Below, one piece after another: positions 36,592 through 47,844 of a stretch of 64,000 nucleotides of DNA. The stretch is taken from positions 310,001 through 374,000 of the forward strand of contig SRSI01000002.1 in NCBI GenBank assembly GCA_005656395.1, in the 5' to 3' direction. This DNA is from Strongyloides papillosus. Taxonomy: Eukaryota; Nematoda; Chromadorea; Rhabditida; Strongyloididae. Made by a program: the position numbers and the translations under genes. How positions within the stretch are numbered: the stretch's first letter is position 1; the number at the start of each line of letters is the position of its first letter. The notes beneath the pieces were generated by a model. It saw only the letters and a program-made list of their open reading frames with translations. It made no database searches and had not been told where the DNA came from.

Positions 36592-38385
36592 AAATTAATA
36601 TAAATTTTATATATACAAGTCAAACTGAAAACCAATATATCCCTTAACTATAAATCAAAGAGAAAAAACGATGAAAAAGATGAAAGGCAACTTATTTTGC
36701 ATGATAAAAAACTTAATGAAAAGTGATACTATTTCATCCAATTATTTATACAAAGCAAAAAACTTTTATTGTTATTTAAATAAGAGAAATTAATGCTCAT
36801 TTTGAGATGTATTAATGTAAACAAGTGACAAAAAGAATTTATAAATAGTCAGTTGTTAGATGATTCTTCATTTGTTGTTGATGTGACAATTGGAAGCGTA
36901 AAAGTTTTTATATGTTGTTGGTTTATTTTGTTGTTATTTTATTTTTTAGATTATTTTATATTTTTTTATATTTTGCATCTTCAAATATTGTAAAGTGTTT
37001 ATAGTATATGCTTGTGATTGCCTTCTTTTTTGTGAGATCAATATTTTAGAATAGATTAAGTTTGTTGTCATTTGTTAAAATTTTGAAGAAATTTATAGAT
37101 GTAAAAAAAGCTTTAAAACAAATATTTGATATATTGTTGAAGGAATAACTTGTTTTGATAAATTATTTTTTAGTGATTTTGATGTATTTCTAGGAGGTTT
37201 TATGTTTTTCATAAGGCAATTTTAAATTATTGATATATTTCTATGTGTACTTAGTCATGTTAAAGTCTATTTTTTATTCTTGTACCAAATTTTTTATAAA
37301 AAATTTCTAATTGTTTCAGTAATTTTATAAAAACAAGGAAATTTATTCTATTTTTAAATTTTCCTATTAATTTACTGATAAAACTGTACTTGAAATTCAC
37401 CCTTTAAAAGTACATAAAAAACGACATAAAAACTTTGTCAAAGATATGATGTGTAAATGTTTATAATTAATGTAATAATACTTTGTATTGTCAAATAAGT
37501 AGCAATATTTTTTATGATGTCTCCTATTAAAATAAGCAATATTATCACAAAGATAAATAGACCATATTTTTGTAGTGATACACTATAATAAAAGATAATG
37601 TTAAGGAAATTGTTTTAAAAATGATCTTGATTTGATGTTATTCAAATTCAAACATCATCATAAATTTAATGATAATGAAAAATGCTTCGTTTGTTAATTT
37701 TAAAGAAGGAATAGTTAATTAAATATTGCTTTTACTTTATAAAATATAGAAAATTCAATAATTTTTCTCTACCATTTCCGCATTGATATAAATGGTTTTT
37801 TTATAGAATTATGTATGAGGAATCTTTAATAAAAGTTACGGAACTTAAAGCATTTTTAACATCTTACGTCATCGTTTTGTACTAAAAACAGAGTACTTAT
37901 ATAAAGAATTGCTTAGTCATTTTCGAGTAATGTTTTCTATTTTAATTTCTAAATACCATTCTTTATTTAAAAAGAAATTCTCATTACCAGTAGTAATTCA
38001 AATTAAATTCAAATTATATAGTAATTCCTTGTTATTACTCCCATGATGTAATGTTTATAAAAATGTATAGTTGTTTTGAGGAAAACATTGTCTAAATATA
38101 GTCTAAAATGTCGTCATTGTAACGTAAATTTATCAATTATTTTACCGCTATTTTTAACATTATTAGTTGTTGTAAAATAAACAGCCTATAATAATTATAA
38201 ACATATCATTATAAACATTTTTTTCCCCTGAAAATTGTTAAATTGAAACGAAACATGATAGATGTCTTTATAAATATTTATATTTAAATTTGATTATTAT
38301 TGTTTTACATATAATAGAAATAAGCATTTACTAATGTTATTAAGATAAAAAATTTAAATTTTATTCAAACAAAAAATAATAAAAT
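36592..38385. other. Intergenic, no gene seen
   Basis: About 1.8 kb of very AT-rich sequence between divergent genes. No supported frame, RNA gene or repeat. Confidence 0.5.
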
Positions 38386-38637
38386 ATGTCGAAAACAATA
38401 AAAAGGGTATTGGTTTTTTTGATATTTACAATTATGACAGAAGAAGAAGAAGGTTTCGTAGATATGTTAATATCTGTACCAAATATTAAAGATTACCTTT
38501 TGGCAGGGAATGTTGTCACCGGTCTTATGATGGGGATTTTTATAGTACTAAGTATAGTATATCATTGTGGGACTAGTCGAATTGAAAAAAATATTAAAAT
38601 TAGAAGAGATAAAAATAATCAAAGTGTTACGAATTAA
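38386..38637 (+). CDS. Small membrane protein, unknown
   Basis: 83 residues from an ATG, unspliced. A hydrophobic N terminus (VLVFLIFTIM) is followed by an acidic EEEE stretch, then a clear membrane span (VVTGLMMGIFIVLSIVYHC) and a basic tail. Probably a type I micro-protein with signal peptide, or a two-span protein. No family recognised. The start is preceded by an A-rich leader with no clear acceptor. Confidence 0.45.
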   Translation: MSKTIKRVLVFLIFTIMTEEEEGFVDMLISVPNIKDYLLAGNVVTGLMMGIFIVLSIVYHCGTSRIEKNIKIRRDKNNQSVTN

Positions 38638-39020
38638 TATATGAATAATGATAATAATTTTTAAATAATCTCTATTATTATTTAAACAATTTCACCCTGT
38701 TAGTATTGTACATAAAATATTATATTTTATTTTTGACATGTCACATTTTTATTTCTTATTACCATATTTGTAAGTCTAGTAGTAATTTTTTTTATTTATC
38801 TCCATATGTTTATTCTCTCTTCTATTATTATGTGCATTTAATAATACATTTTAAGGCGTATGTCATAAATAAGCAGTTGTCTGAATAAGAAAAAAGTTTT
38901 ATTTTAGAGATGAAAGAAATAATTAGTTAAAGGAAAAGTTTAAATAAAATATGTAATATTTAATATAAAAATATGGTTTATTCCGAAAAAATCACCATCT
39001 TCAATACAATCTTAAATGTT
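38638..39020. other. Intergenic
   Basis: AT-rich. It contains an AATAAA on the minus strand (near 38980) that would suit the candidate exon at 39021-39176. Confidence 0.35.
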
Positions 39021-39176
39021 TTATACTAAATGGCAGCTTTTTAAAAAAGGTTGCGGCCTTATTTTGGATATACTTTTTAATACATTATCCATTTCTCTGC
39101 CCTGTGTTTTTAGTAGCCCATCTTCTCGACGTTCCAAATTGATAGGGAACCTATCTATCTCGATGTAGCATTGTAT
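39021..39176 (-). other. Possible orphan 3' exon or gene relic
   Basis: A minus-strand frame of 51 codons, less AT-rich than its surroundings, reads like protein (IEIDRFPINLERREDG ... KIRPQPFLKSCHLV) and ends in TAA; an AATAAA follows about 40 bp downstream. The frame is closed upstream by a TAG at 39179-39177, and an ATTAG at the same place could be an acceptor. I find no upstream exon before gob-1, and no family comes to mind. It could be a last exon, a decayed gene, or an RNA. Confidence 0.25.
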
Positions 39177-39179
39177 CTA

Positions 39180-39627
39180 ATCACATTTATATATGTTGAC
39201 TGGATGTGTAGGTATACCAACAAAGTAAAATATTATGTCGTTTTTTAAATGAGGATATTTTACACGGAGAAACAAGACAAAATATATTTATTTTATTATT
39301 TCCATAATTTTTGTTTATCATTATTTCAATCAATATTAAACGTGACTTCGAAAGATACTCTCGTCGTTATTATTATTGTAATATATACATAATATTTGTT
39401 TCCCATATGTATGATGTAAAAACTTTAAAAAAATAATCAAAAAAATGATAAAATATTTTAGTTATATTTTAGTAGATTTCATCAATAGTTAACCATTAAC
39501 AACTAATAGCTGTTATATATATTTACAATTATTTCACATCCTGTTACTAATATTTATTAATTATTATATATATAAAAATAAAAGCATATAGTTTATATAT
39601 CAAAAAAAAAGTTTAAAAAGAAAGAGA
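39180..39627. other. Intergenic upstream of gob-1
   Basis: AT-rich, no supported gene. It probably contains the gob-1 promoter. Confidence 0.35.
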
Positions 39628-41658
39628 ATGACTGTTACCTCTGATGCAAAATCTTTATTTTATAATGATGGTAAGGAAGTGAAAAGATAAAAGTGAAATT
39701 AAAAAATATCTCTTTTAGAAAGTACTATACGTGGAGGGCAGACAGTTGAAGAATTCAAGGCTATGATGTATCGTGTTCAATGTCATAGGAGAAAGATAGT
39801 TGAAGATTTGATAGAAGGAAAGGTTCTTGATAATGATTGTTTAACAAATATCAAACAGTCCCTTGAATTTTTGAATAATAATATGAAGAATGATAATGAA
39901 GGTTTTATGGCTGAGATGATTATCAGTAGAGAGAATTCTAATGAAAAAAAGTTTCTTGTCAATTTAAAAGATGAAATAAATGGTTTAAGAAAAGATGTTA
40001 AGTTTCTAGAGGAATGCACAAAATATATAAATGATGGTAAAAAATATCAAAATATTAATCTATCAGAGTTACTTGGACCATGTCACCCTATATCACAAGA
40101 GAAATTTGAAGAAGAACTTGAGGAATGTTTTAAACTACTAGAAAAATTTGTTAAAGAATCTTCGGATGGTAAAAAACCAATCTTCGTAACTGACTGGGAT
40201 GGCACAATGAAAGATTACTGCTCACAGTATGCAACAAACTTACAACCAATATACTCAGCAATCTGTATGACACAATTTGCCAAATTATTCACAAGAATCA
40301 CTGCCGTCTTAACGGCAGGACCATTAAGAGGTCCTGGGATTTTAGATTTAACAGCAATCCCACTAAATGAACATATCTTATTTTCTGGATCATGGGGTAG
40401 AGAATGGTGGATTAATGGAAATAAAGTTGTTCACGATGATGGTATAAGTATGGAGGGTTTCAATGCCTTGGAACAGCTGAATACTAAAATGCAAACGTTA
40501 ATACATGAGAATCCCGATTTCTCACAATTTGCCTTAGTTGGTTCTGGTATACAACGTAAAGTTGATAGATTGACATTGGGTATACAGACAGTTTGCAATC
40601 ATGTTCCTGAAGAATTGTCTATTAGATATCAGGAGGCGGTTAAAGAGAAGATGTCGGAGATTGATCCTGATAAGAAGGTGTTAATATTTGATCCATCTAC
40701 GGAATTGGAGGTTGAGGTCGTGGTTGGAAATGAAGGTGTTGTGTGGAATAAGGGTAATGGTGTTGCTAAAATTGTTGAGATATTACATGATACCTTAGAA
40801 GGTCCTGGTAATGTTTTGATTTGCGGTGATACATTCAGTGATATACCAATGGTTCAGAAAGTTGCTGTACAAAATGATCAGGTAAGTTTGTTTAATAGAA
40901 AAATTTTTTATTATAATATTTTGATAATAAACTTAAAAAAAAATCTTGATATATAGAAAATTTTCATGCAAATAAAAAACTATAATATAACAAAATAGGA
41001 TAAATTTAAATAAAAATTGTCATAACTCATTATATAGATAAGTTATTTTTTCTTCCGTATTACTACGCTTAAATTTTTTTTCAAAAAATATTGGGATTCT
41101 TATAGTTAAGGGATTTTTCCCCTTCTCTGAGTTAAAGGCTTCACAAACAGTTTCAGATTCCGGAGAAGGCACAACGTGTATAGAGAAATGGTGTTTCCCA
41201 TCCATCGGAACATCATTCTCCGTAATAAATATCAATCGTATTAATCTTGCCTCTCCAACATCAGCACTACTAAAAACAGGAGAAATTTTAAACATCTTAT
41301 TATTCGTACATTTAATTTTCACAGCCACTCTCTCATGCCCATTATTTTTAATTAGCAAACGGCTTTCTGAAGTAACATTACCAGGAATTGGTTTTGGGAA
41401 CGTTATCTTATCAAATGGTTTTAATTTTAGTAGAAAATTTTCCATACTGATAAAAATGTCTATAAATATGTAAAATTATTTTATATATAATTTATATTTC
41501 AGGGAATAATGTCGATATTTGTTGGGACAAATGAAAAATTACGAAGTAAAGTACGTGAACTGGTTAATGATGAGAGTAGAGTAGTTTTCGTTTCCTGTCC
41601 TGATGTGGTACATGCAGCAATGTGGAAACTGATACAAGAACACCAAAAAATAGTATAA
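39628..41658 (+). CDS. gob-1: Trehalose-6-phosphate phosphatase, GOB-1 type
   Basis: Three exons, 39628-39670 (phase 1), 39719-40881 (phase 0) and 41503-41658, giving 453 residues. The second intron (621 bp) is unusually long here and contains another gene on the opposite strand. An N-terminal helical region (to about residue 150) precedes the HAD core: FVTDWDGTMKDY gives the nucleophile and acid Asp pair, LTAGPLRGPGIL follows, and CGDTFSDIPM is motif IV. The C terminus ends VFVSCPDVVHAAMWK. This layout is that of nematode GOB-1, which removes phosphate from trehalose-6-phosphate; loss of it causes toxic sugar-phosphate build-up and gut defects in Caenorhabditis. Without the small third exon the protein would lose the last conserved block. 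Confidence 0.93.
41020..41445 (-). CDS. MSP-domain (SSP-like) protein nested in gob-1 intron
   Basis: 141 residues, single exon, lying wholly within the second gob-1 intron on the opposite strand. The strand pattern (SRLLIKNNGHERVAVKIKCT, then FKISPVF and ARLIRLIFI) fits the immunoglobulin-like MSP domain; the spacing and KISPVF resemble the small sperm-specific SSP family of nematodes, which supports motility of amoeboid sperm. A 20-residue basic C-terminal tail (FEKKFKRSNTEEK) is extra. No signal peptide, as expected for these cytosolic proteins. Intron-less and nested, it may be a retrotransposed or translocated copy. Confidence 0.8.
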   Translation of the reverse strand: MENFLLKLKPFDKITFPKPIPGNVTSESRLLIKNNGHERVAVKIKCTNNKMFKISPVFSSADVGEARLIRLIFITENDVPMDGKHHFSIHVVPSPESETVCEAFNSEKGKNPLTIRIPIFFEKKFKRSNTEEKITYLYNEL

Positions 41659-43799
41659 AGAAAAACAAAAAATATATTAGAAAGATATAAAAGATATAAA
41701 GAATTTTATAAATATCACATGTATTTTTAAAAAAAAGAAGTTTATTTAATGCTTTAAAATACTTTTTTTTCTTATTACACAAAAGTTATGTTAACACCTA
41801 ATGAATAATATAATGGATATAATATATTAATATTTGATAAGAAAAAAATGTTATAAATGTTATTGTAATAGGATTAAATATTTATCTTTTCGAGTTTCAT
41901 TAAAATGTAACAATTGTTACTAGATTTATTAATCTTACTTATACTCACTCTTTTTGATGAATTTATAAGTAAAGAAAGATTAATCACTCTATTTTTTATC
42001 TAAATTTCTTCCTTGTCTTTTGTTCGATCAGATATCATTAAAAATATATATAAATTAAAATTAGATTATATAAAAACGAAGAAATATTAAAATGTCTTAA
42101 TTATTTTGATATAATTAAACTTGTCTAGGAATGTCTTAACGAGTGGTTGTTGATGCGGTACATCCTCCGGACAATTCTGTTAATAAATCATAACACTTTT
42201 ACCTTTATCACATGAGTGATCAGTGATATTGGTTAATTTATTTTTTTTGCCTTACTCTTTTCAATTCAGATTGAGTAGATGTTAAACTTTCTTTATTTTA
42301 AGTTAACCGTTTTCATATGCTTTACCCGATAAACTTTTAACAATGTTATAAACACTTTTTTTAAAAAATAATCAGATTGAATTTTATTATTTTACCATGT
42401 GATCATGTATTTAATTATATTAAAAATGTTTTTTTTCTCTTTTTTATATCGGGAATTGAATATTCTATCAAGAAATGTCAAGAAATATATTAAATTACGT
42501 AACAATTGAATAACAAATTATATAAATAATTTTAAGAACCCATAAAAATTATTTCCTTGTTTAAAAAAATGATGTTATTTTATTTACTATTAAGTAGATT
42601 GTTTAAAAAAAATTTTATAGCATTTGTGATGGTTTAATATACTTTAAAAAAATACTAAGAACAAAAATTAAAGAATAATAGCGTGTTTTTGAGAGTGATG
42701 GTGATTGGTACCTTAAATTATTAAAGGATGTTACCTAGAAAAGATTCTTTTTTTTATTATTAGAGGAGATATTGTTAAAGAGATGTTTTTAAAGAAAAAG
42801 CCAAAAATCAAAATATTCTGGTTTGTGATTTTGAAAAGTGAAATCATGAGAGATGTGCGGTATATTTTTTGAAATATATTATAAGGTGAATTTTTGCGAA
42901 AATGATAAAGGCTGATGTGCAAAGGGTATAATGATGACATTTAAATACAATTTTGTACCTTGATTGGATTGATTATTAAAGATATTGAAATTTGCTGATA
43001 ATTCATGAAAAAAATACTAATATCAAATGTCATTTAACATTCCTTTAAAATAAATTTAAAAAGATAACATTTACAAAAATTACTTTATTATACTTATTTA
43101 TTTTACATAAAATGTATGAACAAAGAAAAAATCATAAAAAAAAGTATTTTTCTCTTGAAATTTCTATTTATAACTTTCATAAAAACAAGCCCATTATTCC
43201 GTTTTATAATATTCAGAAAAACTTCCTAATAGTATTAAAGCAATATCTTCATCTAGCATAATAACAAAATAGAAGTATTTTTAAAATAATGATACGTATA
43301 GATGAAATACTGTTATTTTATATAAATAATTCAGAAGATAATTGGATGATAAAAACATGAAATCTACTTGTTTACCTACTTTAATTTTTTAAAAATTTAT
43401 GTAATTAATTCAAAAACTGGTAATAAATATTAGAACATTATACACGTAAAGTAATACAAATCTAGGATAATACTATAACATTACATCACATAAATAGAAG
43501 TTAGGTGATGAAAATATGAAAGCTCTTGCAAGGAAATTGGGCGAACATTATTTTGGTTTTAATCGTAAGAAATCAGATTTTGTAGAGTTTATAGTGACTA
43601 TATAAATGATTACTTTTTATAATGTCATATTTTTTTTCTCATTTAATTTATGCTAATCTAGGGATATTATTAAATATAAATAAAATAATGTTATGTTTGT
43701 TTGTATTTGTAATAACGTAGTTTATTTGTTCTATTTAAACAAATATCATTTATTTTTATCTTTATTTTAGATATTCAAAGTATTTCAATTTCTCTTGTG
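41659..43799. other. Intergenic, no gene seen
   Basis: About 2.1 kb between gob-1 and DHFR. Very AT-rich. The last 30 bases hold TTTATTTTAG, a possible trans-splice acceptor for DHFR. A 29-codon frame near 43515 is too short to support. Confidence 0.5.
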
Positions 43800-44363
43800 A
43801 TGGCTTTCAAACCAAGACTTCATTTAATCTGGGCCCAAGACATTAAAGGCGGAATTGGAAAAAACAATACCTTACCATGGGATATTCCAAATGAAATGGC
43901 CCATTTTCAAAAAACCACCACCACTGTTACTGATCCAACTAAAAGAAATGCCGTTATTATGGGAAGAAAATGCTGGGAGAGTATTCCTGAAAAATACCGT
44001 CCACTAAGGAAACGCCTTAATATTGTCCTCAGTCGTGCTTTACCTCCTGTTAACGAGAAGAATCTCATCATCACTAATGACTTTGATAATTTAATGGATC
44101 GTCTGTCCACTGATAAGGAAATTAATAGTGATCTTGAGAATGTGTTTGTTATTGGAGGAAGTGACATTTACAAATTGGGTTTAGAATCAAAGTATTTGTC
44201 AAAATTAATAGTTACAACAATTGAGAATGATTTTGGATGTGATATAATTATACCATCTATTGACTATTCAAAATTTAATTTGGTTGATAGTAGAGATTCT
44301 GCTGAAGGAGAGCCTTATAAATATTGCATCAAGACATATGAAGTTAAGGAGGAGAATTGTTAA
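43800..44363 (+). CDS. dhfr: Dihydrofolate reductase
   Basis: 187 residues from the ATG at 43800 (a GTG lies in frame three bases before). DHFR reduces dihydrofolate to tetrahydrofolate with NADPH for thymidylate and purine synthesis. Conserved blocks are in order: IGKNNTLPWDIPNEMAHF (folate site with the acidic Glu), VIMGRKCWESIPEKYRPL (NADPH), NIVLSR and FVIGGSDIY (GG loop). Length equals the animal enzyme. Single exon; the start lies shortly after TTTATTTTAG. The decayed receptor gene on the other strand begins 30 bp past the stop. Confidence 0.95.
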   Translation: MAFKPRLHLIWAQDIKGGIGKNNTLPWDIPNEMAHFQKTTTTVTDPTKRNAVIMGRKCWESIPEKYRPLRKRLNIVLSRALPPVNEKNLIITNDFDNLMDRLSTDKEINSDLENVFVIGGSDIYKLGLESKYLSKLIVTTIENDFGCDIIIPSIDYSKFNLVDSRDSAEGEPYKYCIKTYEVKEENC

Positions 44364-44392
44364 GAAATACTACTTAAATACTAACATCTTAA

Positions 44393-45342
44393 TTATGAAA
44401 CAATCCTAATTTGACCATATCCGTTAACTGTTTGCACTTTTTTATCTTTAAATAAATTTAGAATATCAGTAAAAAAACTGTTGATACATTTTCTATATTC
44501 ATGAATTCTAAAATAATAAATGTAGAAATTACATGAAAAAGAAAGTAGGACAGGAATGAGTCCAGTGGTTTCTGGTTGTATTATGACTTTTGAATCCTCT
44601 TTGATATTTAATCCATTAAAAAGAATAATTGAACTAAATAAATACAATACTGATATTAGTACCATTATTATTATTAATGTATTAGCTATTCTCGTTGAAT
44701 ATTTGCTTTTATCACTGGTATCTCTATAGGTACTTTATTTAACCAATTTTAAAACAAGCTTACTTAAAAAATATAAACCAATATACATTACCATTTGAAA
44801 GATAATTATTAAAATTGCAGGAACAAGGTGTTAATAGTTTGAAATTTGTTAAATAATCATTAGCATTGCTCTAGGTAACATACAACTTGTAATAATACGT
44901 TCTTCGAGAAGGAAAAAACTTGTAATTCAAAAAAATATGCTAAAATAATTCCTGGAGTAACTAAAGTAATGATATATATAAATTTATATATTTTGTAATT
45001 GTTAATTGAAAATGGAAAACAAATTGACAAACTTCTATCCAAATATAAAATGGTAACAACATAGATATCAAGGTGTTCAGTGGAAATATGAAGAGCACTA
45101 GAGTAATAACATCTAGAAACAGACATGTTGAAATCTCCGATTAATATTTTTACTGCTGCAACAATCTATGATAACAAACAGATAGAATAACTAAAACAGA
45201 GTATTGATAGAAGTATGCCTGATGAATGTTTTAAATCTTTGTTTATTATTGTTACAAGGATGATAATGGTGTTTCCGAAGATTCTAAATATTGCAGACAA
45301 AAACGTTATGTATGGTATAAATGTTGTAATATTGAATTCCAT
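44393..45342 (-). pseudogene. Decayed 7TM chemoreceptor-like gene
   Basis: From an ATG at 45342 the minus strand encodes a seven-helix receptor in pieces. Helix 1 has FGNTIIILV, helix 3 ends in DRSLSICFPF (a DRY-like site), helix 5 is LVPAILIIIFQ, and helix 7 ends SCNFYIYYFRIHEYRKC, typical of nematode rhodopsin-like (srsx-type) receptors. The frame is broken by a TAG after helix 2 (45168-45166), by stops and a frame change after helix 4 (near 44862), and by a TAA in the third intracellular loop. None of these coincides with a GT-AG intron. Fragment order is intact, so decay is recent. The subfamily is uncertain. Confidence 0.72.
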
Positions 45343-46095
45343 AATTTAAAGAATAATTATAAAGTAAAAATATGTTTGAAATTGCTTTAAAAATGTAATG
45401 ATAGAAAATATATTACTTTATCTTTGTAACAAAAAATAGTTAATTTTTTGGAAATAACAAAATTATATGAGAATTTTTTAATAGCAACTATTATAATTAT
45501 TTAATTTTTTTACTACATTTGTTAAGATAATTTTTGATATTAGAAGAAATTCTATAAAGAAATAACTATTAGAAATTGCAGAAAAAGAATATGATAATTT
45601 TTTTATACCACAAAATAACAAGATAAAAGATACCTTTATTTTAATTTAACAATTCTTTAGTTATACCTATATATTCTAACAGAACAAATCAACAAAATGC
45701 CAAAAGGTAAATAACTATTTAACATTTATAAAACTTTTAATAAAAAAAATATAATATCATGGAATGAGTATTTATGAGTGATCTTTCATTAACAAACTAT
45801 TATTAAATTGACACCTAGACTTTTGACTCAAGAGACATTTTTGCTCATTCTTTTGAACACATATTTTAGTAATGAAATTAAATTAACTGAAACAAAATCA
45901 AAGATATATATGAAAGCAACATAAAGTATTATTTTATTATACAGTAAAACTATGACTTTATTAAAAATAAATAATACACACGTGAATTTATTAAAAATTA
46001 TCAATTTTTACGATATTTCTATTAAATATTTTTGATTGTGTAACTATCTAGTATTTGTGTATATGTAGATTTAATACAATGAAATTTAAATATAT
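45343..46095. other. Intergenic, no gene seen
   Basis: AT-rich, between the receptor pseudogene and the lysine-rich membrane protein, both on the minus strand. Confidence 0.4.
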
Positions 46096-46752
46096 TTATT
46101 TTTTTCGTTTAGTCTTACTCTGAACAACCTTTTCAGTTGTAGATGCTGCAGTCACGTCAAAATTCTTCAAATCAACAGTTTTTTTCTTATTTTTACCTTT
46201 ATTCTTCGTTTTTGATCCTTTAGTGTGGTTATTATTCTTTTCAACTTTAGAAGCAACCTTATCTTTTGGTTTATCCGCACTTTCTTTCTTACTTTTGACG
46301 GAATCTGCATCATTATCTTCAGAAGTATTTGTCTCTGTTTTTTCCTTGGGATTTTTTTGTTTTGGTGTATGTGAAGTATCACCAGCAGAACTTGATCTAC
46401 TTTCAGTACTACTATTTTCATAAGAGTTTTTCTTTTGCACTTTTGTAATATAAAATATTACACCAACACCAATAAGACCTATTATAGCTATGAAAAAGAC
46501 ATACGTGCAAATTGAGCTTCCTCCACTTTCAGCGACATTGCTGAGATGAGTAGTTTCACCCCTTTCCTTCGCCTCCTTATGTTTACTGTCTACGTTGCTG
46601 ACAATTTTTGCAACAACAGAAGTACTGTTGTTTGTTTTCACTTGTGAAACACTTATTTGATAATCTGTTTTTGTATTATTATTAGTGGAGTTCGTAGTAA
46701 CTTTATCGGTGATATTAGCCGTATTATTAAACACATTAGCTTGTAACGACAT
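46096..46752 (-). CDS. Single-pass membrane protein with Lys/Ser-rich tail
   Basis: 218 residues from ATG 46752. The first 80 residues are Asn/Thr-rich with several N-glycosylation sites, one membrane span follows (ICTYVFFIAIIGLIGVGVIF, about 80-100), then a highly charged Lys/Glu/Ser tail ending KTKRKK. This looks like an extracellular N terminus and a cytoplasmic basic tail. No family recognised. The frame continues upstream to 46821, and a second ATG-started frame (46889, MFSDETAYKVYRRHKR) overlaps it by a +1 shift with no usable intron between, so the true N terminus is unclear. Confidence 0.6.
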   Translation of the reverse strand: MSLQANVFNNTANITDKVTTNSTNNNTKTDYQISVSQVKTNNSTSVVAKIVSNVDSKHKEAKERGETTHLSNVAESGGSSICTYVFFIAIIGLIGVGVIFYITKVQKKNSYENSSTESRSSSAGDTSHTPKQKNPKEKTETNTSEDNDADSVKSKKESADKPKDKVASKVEKNNNHTKGSKTKNKGKNKKKTVDLKNFDVTAASTTEKVVQSKTKRKK

Positions 46753-46889
46753 GTGAACACTACTAGTACCACTTCCATTTGATTTTTTAGGTTCTCTGTA
46801 TCTGCTACATTCTTTGGTTTTTCACTAACAACAGTTGCTGTACGCTTATGACGACGATAAACTTTATAAGCTGTTTCATCGGAAAACAT

Positions 46890-47585
46890 TTTGATATCAC
46901 AGTTAGATATATAAGACAAAATATTAAATTGACAATAAAAAAATGCTTGTAAGAAATTTTTATGCTGTAAATTTAAATATAAACAGAAATTTAACCGCTA
47001 ATATTTAAACAATTTTACTAATTAAAAAATTTTGCCTACCTAATTATATTTATTTATTGTAAATTTTTCTACATAGAAACTGTGAATGTACTAAAAAAAT
47101 GCGAATTCAAGAAATGTTTATGTAAAATAAAATCAATTGATAGATAATAACATTAATACACAAGACCAATAAATTAACACAATTTATCAAACTCTGTTTT
47201 TTTAAAAAATAATCTCACAACTTATAGACATTTTTATATTCAAAATTCACTATAATATTTAAAATTTCTTCTAAAAAATTCAGGACTTATAATTTCTTTT
47301 CATTAATGTTTATATTTTATAATATTCATATTTCAGTATGACAATTTGCAATAAATTGCAACTTTAAATTGCAGAATCTTTAACCTGTGTGTAATGTGAC
47401 AGTGTTAAATTATTGAAAAAGTTCATTTAATTGTCAATTAAATTAAATATAGGCATTTTTAATATATATTTTTCAAAATTTACTGTTATCATTGATAACT
47501 TACGAATTCCACAATGTGAGAACACGTTATCACTAGATAAAGTCAATAATGAGCTTTTTAAAGATTTTAGAATAAATCCATTTTT
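46890..47585. other. Intergenic, no gene seen
   Basis: Very AT-rich. A frame overlapping the next feature has only a TTG start and is not supported. Confidence 0.4.
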
Positions 47586-47766
47586 GGCAAAAAGTTTTAG
47601 ACCTGCAGCAACAAAACTACCATTCCGACTGCACCCTGAAGCAGTCATGGTAGTTTGTTGTCGGTATGCTTAGAAAGGTCATCGAACTTGTCGCCATATG
47701 GTCAACACTAACACACCTAGCGAAACTCCGTTCCTACAGACTAAGCTACCGGGCAGGCCCGGAATA
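47586..47766 (-). ncRNA. Possible Pol III RNA or tRNA-derived SINE
   Basis: GC-rich island in AT-rich DNA. On the minus strand it begins with the palindrome CCGGGCCTGCCCGG, then GGTAGCTTAGTCTGTAGG resembling a box A, and about 60 bases later AAGTTCGATGACC resembling a box B. It continues into a strong hairpin (47608-47654; arms CAACAAAACTACCAT and GACTGC with their complements) and ends in a TTTTT run at 47590-47586, as for a Pol III terminator. It does not fold as an ordinary tRNA by eye. A SINE head or a small Pol III RNA are both possible. Confidence 0.35.
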
Positions 47767-47844
47767 TATATATTTTCAAGGGTTATATATTTTAAGTTCT
47801 TGATTTAGTATAATTTCGAGATTAAAATTATCGGTTGATTTTTT

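Noticed and set aside
43515..43605. Short frame starting MKALARKLGEHYFGF
   Set aside because: Only about 29 codons, without a joinable exon.
47431..47673. Plus-strand frame across the GC island
   Set aside because: TTG start only; better explained by the RNA- or SINE-like structure on the other strand.
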